Below are positions 36,378 to 51,139 of a stretch of DNA of 64,000 nt, piece by piece (positions within the stretch are counted from its first letter, which is position 1; every line of letters begins with the position of its first letter). Origin of the DNA: Chamaecrista fasciculata (Eukaryota; Streptophyta; Magnoliopsida; Fabales; Fabaceae); assembly GCA_003254925.1 (NCBI GenBank), contig QANZ01016493.1, forward strand, positions 62,001 to 126,000, in the 5' to 3' direction. The position numbers were made by a program, and so were the translations under genes. The notes beneath the pieces were generated by a model. That model searched no databases. It saw only the letters and a program-made list of their open reading frames with translations, and was not told where the DNA came from.

Positions 36378-37126
36378 AAACCAATTTAGGAAATGAGTTC
36401 TTTGTAAATTTAATGTAGGAGCCAGCTAGCTAGACATATATTCTTATCAGCTTAAATGTCAATTTCAAGCCATTTACTTTATTATTATAACCAGAAAAGG
36501 GAAAGGGTAAACTTGGTTCCATGTCTTTTCTTAAATTTTTAATTTGGTCTTGTATCTTTTGCTAAGTTTCTAATTAAGTCTCGTATCTTTTTTTTTTNTA
36601 AATTTTTAATTTGGTCTTGTATTTTTTGCAAAACATAAAGAAGAGGGAGGAAATTTTAAAAGAAGATGAAGAAGCAGAGTAAGTAGAGAAGAGGAAGAGA
36701 CGTAAAGAAATTAAAGAGGAAGAAGGCAAAACGTTGAGCTGCTTCACAGATCAGATTTAGATAACGTTAACAGTGTTATTCATAAGTTGATGATGATGTG
36801 GATTAATAAACCAGGTGGCATGTTTTAAATGGGAAACCGGATAGCAAGCACCTAAGTAACTGTATCTAAGTTTTCCCCTTAACGAAATTGCAAAGCCACC
36901 ACTCACTCACCCAATTTCCAACTTTGATTCCCATCTGAAAGAAAAACATGGTTCAATAATGTAAACCAGATTCATTCATTGCTAAACCTGCTTGGATGGT
37001 TGAACAACTAACCCCCAAAAAAGTGAAATGAGAGAATAAAAGGGTTTTTGTTTTCAATATTAATAATACATAAAAAGGTAATTGATCAAAATAGATCTAC
37101 TTTGTTTATTTAACTATATGTTATTT
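36378..37126. other. IQD 3' flank and spacer
   Basis: Contains a partial repeat with TTTAATTTGGTCTTGTATCT phrases (36530-36625, one N at 36598) that resembles one arm of the foldbacks at 41850 and 45770. No gene seen. Confidence 0.4.
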
Positions 37127-37950
37127 TTTTTCGTAAGAAGCAAATTCATAGATAAAAAGAGTCACAGCACAAGAAAAGAAACAAGAACAAGAAAGATAGA
37201 ACATCAGAAAGCAAAAGCTAAACAGAGTGCATAAGCCACAAAAATAAAAACAAAATCAAAGTCATCCAATGCAATTTAGTCACTCCAGCAGATATATGAA
37301 AAAATACAACAGCAGAAAACAGCAGAAATCTAGCAAGCATCAACGACACAGACAATGAACAGAGCAACTACAAAAAANCAGAGTGCATAAGCCACAAAAA
37401 CAAAATCAAAGTCATCCAATGCCTATTCTTCTAGGGAAATTCCTGCCAGCCAGATCAGCCCCGAATGCAAGAGAGAAAAAGTGAGGCATGTCGTCATAAA
37501 TCAGAAGATCATTCATTCATTCCTATTTTTAAGTGCTCTTTTGGCAAGAAAATCAGCACAAACATTTGCTTCCCGATAAATATGACTAATTTTAGAATGT
37601 AAGGCATTTAGCCTTAACTTGTAAGAAACAATGAGCGGAGCAAGATAATGAGTATCTTCAAATATGTATAAGCTTTGTTGTCATCACACAATCAGTTTAA
37701 AAAAGAACATTGTGTAGATTTTTATGACTACAGATCTAAATCCCCAAGAGGATGCCAAAAATTTCAGCCAAAAGAGAGTCTCCACTGCCAAGAAACTTCG
37801 ATAAACCACACACCCAATTAAGTTGGAATCAATGTTGTGTGATCCATCAAAGTTAATCTTAAAAGATTTAGAGGGTGGGGGAATCCATTTAACAGAGATG
37901 AGATTTCTTGTAATCGGTTGAGATCAAAATTCCAGTTGATCCACACTACA
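37127..37950 (-). mobile_element. LINE 3' remnant with RNase H domain
   Basis: Minus strand: KINFDGSHNIDSNLIGC near 37860-37810 (LINE RNase H start, first catalytic Asp in FDG) and SYKLRLNALHSKISHIYREA then NVCADFLAKRALK near 37625-37530 (H-x-Y-R-E-x-N-x-x-A-D pattern). An A-tail (T-run at 37127 on +) marks the 3' end. Stops and shifts in between show it is dead. A CAGAGTGCATAAGCCACAAA block is repeated at 37218 and 37379, the second next to an N. Confidence 0.65.
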
Positions 37951-38880
37951 AGAAAAAGGGTAATTACTTTTGGTCTCTAATTTGAACTTTTGAAGTATTT
38001 TTGTGGTTAATTTGTCGCAAAAAATAGAACTGTTTTGTTCCGTTTCAGGTCTCCTTCTATCCAATTCTAAAAGTATGTAAACAGGATACTATATTTTAGG
38101 GACCATTTTGTCTTTACAAGATAAAAGTAATGTGTTTCCAGGAATTTATTATTTTATATTTTGTATTTTTCTTTTAAATTATGAAAAATGAATGATCATT
38201 TTGTTAACTTTTACTAAGTTTATAACTATATATTTTTAAACAAATGAAATGTAATTTGATTTAGTAGTTTTTTTTCAGGAAAACAGAATTAAGTTTGATG
38301 TCAACTCCAGTAGCATTAAAAGTGTATTTTGGGATAAAATCAGTATACAGAGGAAGATAAGTTCAAAAAAATTAGGAGAACACGAGGAATCCTAATATAA
38401 ATATGTTACTACTGGATCATTTTATAGAAAAAAGTTATTTTTTGATCTATTTTTAAGTTCTTAATTTCTTTATAAACATTAACTATTTGGTCTCAGAAAT
38501 ATCATCTGTATTAAATAGTCGATGTTTATAAAAAATTAAGGAGTAAAAAATACATCGGCCAGTTTTAAATATGTATATGAATGTGATTATGTTTTTATTG
38601 AATTATATAGTAACCAAATCCAACTTTGCAACTAATTTTAGGCGATTCACAGTCAAAGCAGGGTAGAAATATTTGAGCAAGCATTTAATCAAGCCACATT
38701 TCACTGTTATAAAAATAACATTTGCATTACAAACAACAGAGGAAATGTTTTCCCCCTATTCATCTTCAACTGGAGGGGCCTTAGTCCATTCAAGATTGAA
38801 GACAACAAATATTCATACACAGCCGGTTAGGCCTAAACACTGGAAATATAATCTCCCTCACACATACACAGGTCACTTAC

Positions 38881-40923
<2,043 letters not shown>

Positions 40924-41527
40924 GGTGAAACCTAATCGAAAGTCCGAATAAGGTCAGATGAAAATCAAAACACACGACACAGACAAATAATAGAGCAGAA
41001 TCAGAGATCATACCAGAGAGAAAACTGAGAGAGAGATCCTCCTTTGTGAGGAATTGAAGAAGAAAGAGAGTTGAAATGGAAGAATGAGAAATTAGAGAAG
41101 GGAAATGAGTTTGTATAAAAATGTCTGGTGCGGCTTCGGAATCAATCGATCCACTTCTCTCTTTCTCGGATTGATTGCTTTTCTTCTTCTATTATTATTA
41201 TTATTATTGTTAATATTATATATTTGTATAATTGTATTTCTATTTTATACAAGTGGGTCCTCCAGGCTGGCGTTTTGTATACGAAATGAAGCCTCAAAAA
41301 AGCCAGAAAGTGGCCGCCAAAAAGGAATGGCGTTTATTTACGGGTCATCCTATTCCTACCGAACAGAACGCATCTGTTCTGGGACGTCGTTTTCTTACCT
41401 TGTCATGTCGTTTACTCTTCAGTCTCGCACTATGGCCATCAATTTGTGATTCCGGAATAAAGTGAGATTCATGATTTCGCGCCTTCACGCGCGTTTCTTA
41501 ACCGTTGTATTTGACCTGATTTTATCT

Positions 41528-41564
41528 CATGCCCCTTTTTTTTTTTTGGCCAACCATGCCCCTT
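41528..41564 (-). repeat. Micro-insertion: GTTGGCC plus A-tail (minus strand), 10-bp duplication
   Basis: CATGCCCCTT is repeated around a T-run followed by GGCCAAC (41538-41554). Read on the minus strand, the insert is GTTGGCC plus A10. Confidence 0.75.
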
Positions 41565-41849
41565 GGTTTACTGCAATCCAAAATTATACAAATAAATAGC
41601 AATAATTGGTATCTTTTTAGAAAAAAAATAAATTGGGCACAAATGAGTGATTTTTCCCCCTCTTTTTGACAACAGCACGTTTAATTAAAAATTAAAGTTG
41701 AAAGTGACCTTTGAATCCTATGTTGAACGACACTACGATTCGGCGAGAACCAATCACGTCGTTACTAAACACATAGCGCCACATGATTGATCCTAGTCAA
41801 TGGTAGGGTGTGCCATTCGGCTAAGGGCCTGCTTCCCTATAAGTGTACT

Positions 41850-42240
41850 GGTTTCATATTTTTTTTGCTTTAGTTTTAATTTGGATTCGTATATTCTTTT
41901 GTTGCACTTTTAGTTTCATATCTTTTGCTTAAATATCAATTCTCGTATCTCTTTTTGTTACACTTTTGATCTCGTATAATTTGGTCAAGTTGCAGATTTG
42001 GTTCCATATATTTTGGTTAGGTTATATAATTGATTTTATATCTTTACAAAATATTTTACACTATGAAACTAATGGTGAAATAGCTTACAAAAATATGGGA
42101 CCAAATATGTAACAAAAAAGGTATGAGACCAATTTTACACCTAACTAAAAGATATGAGATTAAAAGTGCAACAAAAAAAATACACGATCAAATTAGAGCC
42201 TGACTAAAAATATAAGATTAAAAATACAATTTGAGAAAAA
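41850..42240. mobile_element. Foldback MITE with TTTTAGTTTCATATCTTTTG phrases, copy 1
   Basis: Phrases such as GTTGCACTTTTAGTTTCATA on the left are answered by AAAGATATGAGATTAAAAGT and GCAACAAAAAAAATAC on the right. Boundaries are approximate. A related foldback is at 45770-46078. Confidence 0.55.
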
Positions 42241-43067
42241 AAAAAGTTAAGAAAATTATGATGCAAAAAAATATAACATATGGAGAAACTGGTGGAAAGT
42301 GGGCGGAGGATGAAAATGAACTGGACCTAAATCCTTGACCAAAAACAAAAAGAAAAAAAAAGTTGCGAGTTGAAAGATAGCGAAGGCACAAGATAAGGAT
42401 GGAATCTGTGTATGTTAGTTAAATCTTTCAAATGCAATACTCAATTATATAGTATAGCAGGTGTTAATTGAAAAAAGAGTTGAGATTATAACTAATATTT
42501 ATTTTGAAAATGTTACATTATTTTTAGCATTATAGAATATAGAATATTGTGTTGACTTTGGAATCTGGAACTTGTCAATTTTCATGGTATTTAAAAACTC
42601 AAATCTAAAGACGAGTTGATTGTTGGCATGTGCTTCCAACTTGGTGATATTTGATTCTCCCACTAATACAGGGTATGGCCTTGCCCTCACTAATCGCTAC
42701 TTGTCCCACCATCTTCAACATGTGGTTATGAACTCAACAACAACATTATTTTTATCTCTAAATTTTATTTTTATGATTAAAAATATATATATGCAAAATA
42801 CAAATTATATCTAAGTTTTGTTTTTACTTTTGTTTCACCGATATACTTAAAAGGATTAAAAAAAACTATTTGAATAATCATTTGTGGCAGGGATCTTGAG
42901 AAGCTAAAAGGAGATACAATCATACAACAATCTTCCTTGAAAGTTTAAATGAATGCAAGAGTCTAGCATAAAAAAAGAAACTTTGAAGTGAGGGAAGTCT
43001 CAAGTGCAATTTTTAATATAATATAATATAATAATTAACATTATAAAATGATTTCTTACAAACATTT

Positions 43068-43156
43068 TCTGAACCAATTTTTTTTTAAGAGCTCTAACTG
43101 CTCTTAAAAAATATTGGTTCTTTTTTGGTCCATAAAAAAATTGGTTCAGAAAAGTA
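43068..43156. repeat. Short hairpin, TTTTCTGAACCAATTTTTTT arms
   Basis: TTTCTGAACCAATTTTTTTT pairs with AAAAAAATTGGTTCAGAAAA around a loop with a smaller AAGAGC/GCTCTT hairpin. Probably a small MITE. An N follows at 43171. Confidence 0.55.
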
Positions 43157-43171
43157 TTAACGGATTCTTGN

Positions 43172-43375
43172 ATATTTAATTAAATTATTAATATGGTTCG
43201 GTTTGGTTCGGTCGGTTTATTGTTTTCAAAACCAACCGAATCGAACTAATCGGTTTTCATCCTTTTTCATCCAATTCAACCAATTAAATGATTGGTTTTG
43301 GTCGGTTTTAATCGGTTTGGATTGGATTGATCGGTTGAGTTTGGATTTGATTGGATTTGAACAGCCCTAGAAAGA
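43172..43375. repeat. GGTTCGGTTTGG-rich element fragment ending GAACAGCCCTAG
   Basis: Tandem-like GGTTTGGTTCGGTCGGTTT and AATCGGTTTGG phrases end at GAACAGCCCTAG. The complement CTAGGGCTGTTC is a typical terminus of plant hAT-type non-autonomous elements. No matching left end is found. Confidence 0.5.
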
Positions 43376-43918
43376 ATATTTGTAATTGATTAATTGAAAT
43401 AGTAAGAAATGTGAAAAATTTTAACTAGTTGAACTTGTAATTTGCCATTATTGTAGGTCAGCAAAATATATAAACTTTCATTTTACACTCTTTTCTTTTC
43501 TGTCCTTTACCTTTTTTGCGCATTCAGAGCACCACGCCTATTATTCATTCAGTTACAATCTCAAGCAAAAATTGGTATATACATGATTCAGAAAATCAGT
43601 AGCCATCAATATCATAATCCTATCATATGGTCTTTTCTTCAAATTGAGAATAAGAAGTGATCAATGTATCACTCTTGTATGACAACTACATTTTCCCCTA
43701 ACTATAAATTATCCAACACTACCCAACCCAGAGACCCAACTTGACTTTGATATCACCAAAATTTGGTAGTAGCTTAACCACTCACCACCGGTTTTGTCAC
43801 TAGCCGCATAAAAACACTAAACAACAAGGAGATATATACCACCACCATCGTCTTTCAAAAGAATCTAGTTGAAATCGAGAGAGTGATTAAATTACATATT
43901 TTATAAAAAAAAAAAAAG

Positions 43919-44833
43919 TAGGTTAAAGAGTCATTTGGTCCTAAACATTGGCAAAAAAATTTTTATTTTGGTCCAAAACTATTGAGTATATTTATATTTC
44001 TCTCATTTCAAGTTCGAATGTGATGAGTTCAGAGTTACGTATTGTTCTTGATAAACTAAAATTAAACCGGGGCTTACCTAGTTCAATCAGGGGCTGCTTG
44101 GAGCAATGATAATTAGAATAATTTGCAAAAGTTTCACAGGAAGGCCCTGTGAAGAATATTCTGATGATCAAGTTAATATGAGCTTAACGTGATAATGAGA
44201 GTGCTTATAGTATAAGAAGTAGCTAACCTTTTTTTAAGTATTAGGAAGAAGTATTTATAGGGGTGAAGGAGGGAAGAAACCACTAACATGCCAGCATTCA
44301 AGTTCTCCATGAGTATCCGAAGTGGAGGTGATGAAAGTGTAAATGTGGGCTTCAATGGGTCAAGGCTCGCCCATCGTGGGTTTGACGCGATCAAAGGTCT
44401 CCAAACGTGGGAGAGATGTGGGTTTTAGCCAAGTCCAGGAGACAGGAGTGACCCGGGCTTCGAGTGGCGTACATCCAAAATAATAATGTATCAGTTCTCA
44501 AATATTACTTTCTCTATCTAATTGAGACAATCAGTAAATAAGGTCAAATTGATCTCGAAAGTAGAACTCTTGTTTCACGATCAAATAAGTATAATTGATC
44601 ATATCTCTTTCGTTTGAAGTTTGAATGTGACAAATTCAGAGTTACAAGTTACTCTTAACAAGTTCTAACAACCTAATCAGAGAGACGAGAGAAATATGAC
44701 CAAAATCATTAGTTTAGGACCAAAATTAAACATTTTGCCAATATTTAGAACCAATTTAAACATTTTGAAACATAAAATACCAAAATGAACATTAAGGCAT
44801 ATATTTAAAATCAAAATGACCCTTTCACCCAAT
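43919..44833. mobile_element. Foldback MITE, GGTTAAAGAGTCATTTGGTC family, with internal insert
   Basis: Ends GGTTAAAGAGTCATTTGGTC and the complement of AAAATGACCCTTTCACC pair, as in the elements at 15741 and 56864. At 915 bp it is much longer: a GC-richer segment, about 44060-44470, interrupts the palindrome and is of unknown origin. Confidence 0.6.
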
Positions 44834-44960
44834 GAGTAAACTAACAATTTGATTAGATCTTCGAATTGACAACTTACAACTTAGGGACTAAATTTGTATT
44901 TGAATTTTTGAGAGATGAATTCCAATGACTAAATTGTTAGTTTAGTCTTAATAAAATATC

Positions 44961-47681
44961 TCAATGTGGAGCAGAGGAAGAAGGCACGTCACTATTATTT
45001 CCTTGTGGTGTTGGTGTAGAAGTAGAAGCCTCAGATGATGGTAGATTTCCAGAATTGGGTCGACGAATTTCCTCCACCATTCTTAAAACATCACACATCT
45101 TTGGTCTCTGTTCTTGTACTCTCACAGCACATGCCATCCCAAGTTGTAACATTTCCACCATCTCTTCCTCTATATTTGGGAATCTAAGCAATTCCACATC
45201 AAACACTTCTGCTGTCCACTCCTCTCTCACCACCGAATTCACCCACCTCACAAGCTGCACCACCTCCTCGTTTCCCCGGCCGGTGCCGGCCGAGCCGTGA
45301 ACCGGAGATTTCCCGGTGAGAAGCTCGAGCAGAAACACCCCGAAACTGTACACATCGGAGGCGTGGTTCGCCTTTCGAGTGTCGGTTACTTCAGGCGCAC
45401 GGTACCCTCCAGTTCTAAGTGGTGGTGGAAGCATTGGACTCATGAGTGTTGCTAAACCTGTGTCAGATATGCAGCCATAGCCTTGAGAGTTGAGGAAGAT
45501 GTTGCATGCTTTTATGTTTCCGTGGATGAGTTTTCCTCCTTGTTGAGTGTGGATGTGAGCTATTCCTCTTGCTGCTCCCACTGCAATTTTCAGCCTGCTT
45601 TCCCAGTCTAAACTACTCCTTCCTTCCCCTCTTCTTCCTGCTTATATATATGATACCATATCCGAGAAATGTGAGAATCACATAATGTTATATTAAATTG
45701 TCATTAGAGTATAAATCATGGAGATAATGTTTATACTAAATTGCCATAGGTAGTTTGGATAAAGGCCAAAGCCAACTTTTGGTCCATATCTACTAGTCAG
45801 GTACACAATTGGTCTCATATTTTTTGTTGCAGATTTAGTTTCATATCTTTGCAAAAAGTTTCATTGGTAGTCTCACAATATGGAACATTTTGCAAAGATA
45901 TGAGACTAATTCTACAACCTGATTAAAAGATATAAGACCAAAAGTGCAACAAACAAAAATACGGGACCAAATTAAAACCTAAGCAAAATATATGAAATCA
46001 AAATTACAATAAAAAAAAGATACGGAATCAAATCAGGACTCTCGCATAAATATGGGACCAAAAGTATACTTTCACCTTAAATAAATGACATACTCTACTC
46101 AAATACAAGTCCAACACTACATCAAATTAACTTGGATCAGGATATCAAATATCAACACTTGCTTGGAGATTAGAAAACTTACAGTAAATTAATGTTTTAC
46201 TCCTTAAAAGATAATAAATTTATCAATTAATTCCATAAAATATAAAATTATAAAATTTAGTCTTTGAAATATGTAATTACAATCAATTTAATCTTTTTAT
46301 TGAAGTTACCGACTAAAATCATTAAATTTTGAATTAATATTTTAACAAAATAAATATTTGTCAAAGACTAAATGTTGAAATTTCATCTTTGAAGAATTGA
46401 TCATCTTTACATGTTTGAAGCATTAATTTGGTCTAAAACATGAAAGACTTGGAAAAAGATAGAACATGAAACATGTCTTGATTACTTACCATGCAACATA
46501 GCAGAAACACTACTCTGTTCATAGAAGTCATACACCATAAGCTTCTCCTCCTTGGAGTAGTAATATGCCCTAAGTGCAGCCACATTGTCATGCCTAATCC
46601 TCCCCACCATCTCCATCTGTTGCTCAAACTCGCGTTTTCCGACAGTTACTTGCTTCAATCTCTTCACCACCACCGTTGTCGCATCCTCCAAAGCAGCCTT
46701 GTAGGTTGTGCCATAAGTCCCCTTTCCAAGAACTTCAGCTGATGCTCTTAACAAATCCTCCAAGTCAAATGCAAGATTACAACCCTCAAAGAACACAATC
46801 TTGTTTCTGTCCTGACTTTCAGAAACATCCTTCTTCCTACTAGAGCTTTCCTTTTTGTGGGATTTCAATGCTGACTCATTTTCATGTTTTTTACCATAGC
46901 AGCATAGTAACATGTAAGTTACAACCAGAATAAATAATGCTGCACAACCACCAAGGATGATACCCAGTAATGCAGGTTCACTGATTCTTGAGGTTTTTTT
47001 CTTCCTTGGTTGAGATTTTGGAGATGTGAGGTTGTTCCCAGAAAATACCCAACTTGGGAATCTCATGAGGGATTTTGGTACAACCCCAGTAAGGTTATTG
47101 TTGGCTAAATTTAGCTCTTGCAGGGTGGAGATATTGAAGTCAGGAATCTCACCAGAGAGAGAGTTGTTGGCAAGGTCTAATGATGTGAGATGAGTCAAAT
47201 TTGAAATGGAAGAACTGATGCTCCCATTGAAAGAATTGTTGGAAAAATTAGCAACAGTGAGATTGTTCCAGACTGAGAAGTATGATGGCAATGGACCAGA
47301 AAAGTTGTTGAACTGAATGTAAAGGTAGGTTAAATTCTTGAGCTCAGAGAAATCAGATGGAAACGGACCAGTTATGTTATTGAATCCAAGACTCAAAGTC
47401 TGAAGTGATGAGAGGCGGCTTAAGGTGTTGTTTGGGATTGGACCACTCAAGCCAGATGAAGGTAAAAGAAGAGATATGACTCTGGATTGGTCACTATTGC
47501 ATGTAATTCCTGTCCAGTTTTTGCATACTGAAGACTTTTGAGTCCAGTTCAGAGAACGAGAGTGATTTATGTTGCGAAGGAAGTTAAGCAAGGCATGTTT
47601 ATCTTCCACTGGCTCGGCTCCAACACACATGAACATTACTCCTATAGCCAAAGCTGCTGAGAACATCAACAATGACTCCAT
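44961..47681 (-). CDS. LRR receptor-like pseudokinase, complete
   Basis: Minus-strand exons 47681-46490 and 45637-44961 join in frame to 622 residues. The order is a signal peptide ([20 protein letters not shown]), an N-terminal LRR cap, about five LRRs with N-glycosylation sites, a membrane span ([20 protein letters not shown]), then a kinase-like domain. The glycine loop ([11 protein letters not shown]) and the ATP-site Lys (VVVKRL) are kept. The catalytic loop reads [12 protein letters not shown] instead of HRD...N and the metal site DTGLA instead of DFG, so phosphotransfer is unlikely. It matches the LRR-III 'probable inactive receptor kinase' group (like At5g53320/At4g23740). The start at 47681 was chosen over an in-frame ATG at 47816 because the signal peptide follows directly. 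It probably signals by scaffolding at the plasma membrane. Confidence 0.95.
45770..46078. mobile_element. Foldback MITE in the pseudokinase intron, copy 2 of the 41850 family
   Basis: AACTTTTGGTCCATATCTAC and TTGGTCTCATATTTTTTGTT pair with AATATGGGACCAAAAGTATA and AAAAGATATAAGACCAAAAG. It lies within the 852-bp intron of the LRR pseudokinase. Boundaries are approximate. Confidence 0.55.
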
Positions 47682-49571
47682 CTTTGCTTCAACGATAAAG
47701 ATGATATTTTGTTGATTGCAACTACATGAAATTAAACTGGACAGAAAGCAGATGGTTAGATTATTATTGAACCAGAGAGAACAAGTTGAATATGTGAGGC
47801 ATGTTTGAGTGTACAATATGTTTGCTGCTTGATTATTGGTGTTATTATCATGTGAGATAGTGACAAAATATTATTATATACAGTATACTTGTGTTTTGGG
47901 TCAAAATAAGCTGCTCTGGTTTGACATTGAAATTAACTTTATACTAGTTCCTAATTTCTGTTTTTCTGTTCACCTACTCTGTTTGATAGCCTAGAGTCTG
48001 CATCAGAAAAGATGCAAACCAATCTTTGAAACCGGAATTTGTTTTTTAGTCAGTTTAGCAGCCAGATATCTGATGACAGCAGAGAATTAGATGATTTTGT
48101 AGAAATCAAACACAGAAATATACCAAAAAAGTAGAAATCTTTGGTTGATTTTTTCCTTTGTTTAGGTAGCAACCAGCAACTAATTATTAACAACTAAACA
48201 GAAAAGGTATGGAATGAAGCAGAGAAGCATAGTAGTAATACCTGATAATACTTTCCAAAAGACACAGAAAAATAGTTGAAGACCCATTACATTTTGAAGA
48301 ACAAGGTATATGAGAAGAAAAAGATTGGGTCTAGGATCACATCAGATAGAGAAAAAGCGTGAAAGTCCAAACTGGGTCGTTGCAATGATGGAGGATGAGT
48401 GGGTATATGCTTTCTGAAACAGAAGAATCACATCACATGCAAAGGAAAAGTCAGAAAAACCCCATTAATTTGACAGTTATAATTTGATGAGAAGCGAAAG
48501 GCTACACATTATATTTTATGCCACACATTTAGGAAGAAGCATGTGATGGAGGAGCCCATTATTACAGTAATGAGACAAATACGGAGCTCCATAACACTAT
48601 AATATACAGAAGAAGCTTCTTCATAAGCTTAAAATAATGCTAAACATGTACCTGATAGGTGGTACACTACATACACTCTCTCTGCTACGTACTGATTTTG
48701 AAGGATCTATAGATGATGATGATGCTGCTTCGTACTTTTTTTTCTCGTTTATGGAATTGGAGTAAAGTTTGAGTGTCTTATGTATAATTATATATGAGGT
48801 TATTAAATTCTAACGGACCGACAGTTTCAGTCAAAAGATCATTTAATTCACAAGGAATAAAATATTTGTTCTTTGAAACTTGTACTATTAGATACAGTGA
48901 GTGGGAAATTATGAGAAGGTAAGTCTTCGGTTTCTCCATGACTTTCGGCCAAAAAAAAAAGCCATTACAATTTACAACTGGCAAAACAGGGCTAATTTAG
49001 ACTTAAGAATTAGATTAGTAAAAAGATTAGTGTTAGGAGAGAGGCGTTGACTTTGATTTTTGATTTTGACAGCCACCGAAAGCAGGGGTTAATTTACTAA
49101 TCAACGATTGCAACCTTACAAGACTTCCATGCATAGTGATGAATGATGATCATCTTCTTTTGAGATGATTTCATTTATGTACCTAAAGTTTACATATATA
49201 TATTTTTTATGCTGCGATATTATTATTAATATTATCAAACCATCCTAACTAGTTTAGCTTTGTGATTGTGGTTGAAGCTTGAATATAAAAAGACCAAAGG
49301 CTAACCTCATAGATACCCGCTAGCTTTTTTCCAGCAAATTATATGTGTAATAGCCCAAACAAATAAGACAAAAATAATAGTGAAATATATTATCATGATT
49401 AAGTAGTGTGTGTAGGGCCCATTAGGCCATTATTTAAACATGTAGGGGCAGGGGTTTTTCATGCTCTCCCTGGTCAAATAACTGATATGAATAATAACTT
49501 GATGCAAATATTATTGTAATACATTGAATAATGGTCTTGTACCCGCCAAGAAGAATGTGAGTAGTATTATT
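47682..49571. other. Upstream region of the pseudokinase gene
   Basis: Promoter-side DNA with no other gene seen. A TTTCGGCC plus A10 run at 48944-48960 has only a poor duplication (CCATGAC/CCATTAC), so it is a doubtful member of the micro-insertion set. Confidence 0.4.
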
Positions 49572-50145
49572 AGGGTAATTTATATTTTGGTAGCCTATTC
49601 TATAGACTGATTTCATTTTGGTACTTTGTTCTTTCAAAAGTGACACTTTGGTACCTCAATTTATTTTTCTGTTAGTTTTGATGACAAAATTGTACGTGAC
49701 TATCAAGTGAACAGTAAAAACAATCAAATGTTCATTTTTTTTATTTTTCACGATTCAAATAGTAAAACACTTTAAAATTCTCTCACTTCGAATCTCAATG
49801 TTTTTCACAATTTTTGAGTATTTTTGCGTTTTTGAATCGTGAAAAATGAGAGAAAAATTTGGGTGTTTTCTACTATGTATGTGATGGTCACATGTGATTT
49901 CACCGTAAAAAACGTAACAGAAAAAAAATTGGGTACCAACATGTTAATAGTGCAAAGAACAATGTGTTTTTTACTATGTACGTCACGGTCACGTGCGATT
50001 ACGCTGTGAAAACTTAACAAAAAAAAAATTGCATACCAAAGTGTTAACAATGTAAAAAAATAGAGTATCAAAATGCCACTTTTGAAAGAATATGGTACTA
50101 AAATAAAATCGGTCTATAAAATATAGTACTAAAGTCTAATTAGGA
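49572..50145. mobile_element. Foldback MITE, GGTAATTTATATTTTGGTAG family, copy 4 (degenerate)
   Basis: TTTCATTTTGGTACTTTGTT and CTTTCAAAAGTGACACTTTG on the left recur as complements near 50060-50140. The interior has two diverged CTATGTACGT(C/G)A...GGTCAC blocks (49871-49893, 49974-49995). Ends are approximate. Confidence 0.5.
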
Positions 50146-50393
50146 GTTGTAGCCTAAAAAAATGGTGTGCCATGCCTGATTTGTTGGCGGGTTTAGTCTT
50201 GAGAAGCAATAATAAGTATTACTTTAATTTTAGTCATGGCAGGGATTAGGGAAGTAACGTAACGATAATAAACCCATAAATCATGTAGATTGTGTGACTG
50301 GAGCCTAATAATTTAGTCAAGAGCCTCCGGTTTTTGGGATGAGTGAAGTGATTACATAACTTATAATATTACTGAGCGGGTTAATATCAACAA

Positions 50394-50465
50394 ATCAGAG
50401 TGGCGCAGCGGAAGCGTGGTGGGCCCATAACCCACAGGTCCCTGGATCGAAACCAGGCTCTGATA
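50394..50465 (+). tRNA. Initiator tRNA-Met (CAT anticodon)
   Basis: The 72-base cloverleaf is complete: acceptor ATCAGAG/CTCTGAT with discriminator A, D arm GCGCAGCGGAAGCGT, anticodon stem GTGGG/CCCAC with CAT, and T stem CCTGG/CCAGG. Initiator features are present: A-U first pair, three G-C pairs under the anticodon stem, and an ATCGAAA T loop in place of TTC. A CAA motif lies just upstream and a T6 terminator at 50493-50498. It matches the plant tRNA-iMet sequence I remember apart from one compensated T-stem pair. No intron. Confidence 0.96.
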
Positions 50466-50492
50466 ATTTGAGAGCAAGCTTCCCAAGTCACC

Positions 50493-50498
50493 TTTTTT
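50493..50498 (+). terminator. Pol III terminator of tRNA-iMet
   Basis: Run of six T, 27 bases after the tRNA end; the usual Pol III stop signal. Confidence 0.7.
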
Positions 50499-50579
50499 AT
50501 TTATTTGGTTATTCCTACTATCATGTAAACGACAGCGTACTTGGTCCGCTTAAGTGTTAATTTTTGTTTTGATCAGAAC

Positions 50580-51085
50580 TCAAAACTACATTTTGGTCCT
50601 TGAACTATAAGTTCAGTTTTAGTTTGGCTCTAAAATCATTTTTGGTTTCATTTTGGTCTTCAAACTTTCACATTTGTTCCATTTTGATATGCAAAAATGT
50701 TATTTTGTATGTTTTTTAATTATTATTTCTAACATGGATAGTTGAGATAGAATATTTCTTTGTCGTGTGTTATATAATAAGTGAGTTAGTAAAGAGAGAA
50801 TTTATTTTTTTTTGGCCCGACGAGAAAAATTTTCATTTATAGTCACAAATTAAAATTAAATTTGAGATTCTTTTTTTTTTCAAATAGTGAAAAATTTTCT
50901 TTTTTTATTTTTCAATTTATTTGATACATACTAGAGAAAATTAGATGAAAAATAACAACAAAAATCATTTGAAATCATATTTTGAATTAATAGTGAAATA
51001 AATGTGAAAATTTGAGGGTCAAAAGAAAAGTTTAAGATTAAAAGATTGATTCCATAGTTTAAAAGCCAAAATAACTAATTGACTT
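50580..51085. mobile_element. Foldback MITE with TTTTGGTCCTTGAACTATA phrase
   Basis: ACATTTTGGTCCTTGAACTA on the left is answered by a diverged complement near 51035-51075. Arms are worn and the boundaries approximate. Confidence 0.4.
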
Positions 51086-51139
51086 TTCTTTTAAGCGTTT
51101 CTTTCTCCCAATCAATTTTGAAGAGTAGGGATTTTTTTT

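Noticed and set aside
47682-47816. Longer N-terminus for the LRR pseudokinase from an ATG at 47816
   Set aside because: It would place 45 residues before a good signal peptide; the family starts at the internal Met.
48936-48967. Another GGCC plus A-tail micro-insertion
   Set aside because: The flanks CCATGAC and CCATTAC are too short and imperfect to call a target duplication.
50800-50850. T-run plus GGCCCGAC as a micro-insertion
   Set aside because: The flanking GAGAATTTA and GAGAAAAATTTT do not form a convincing duplication.
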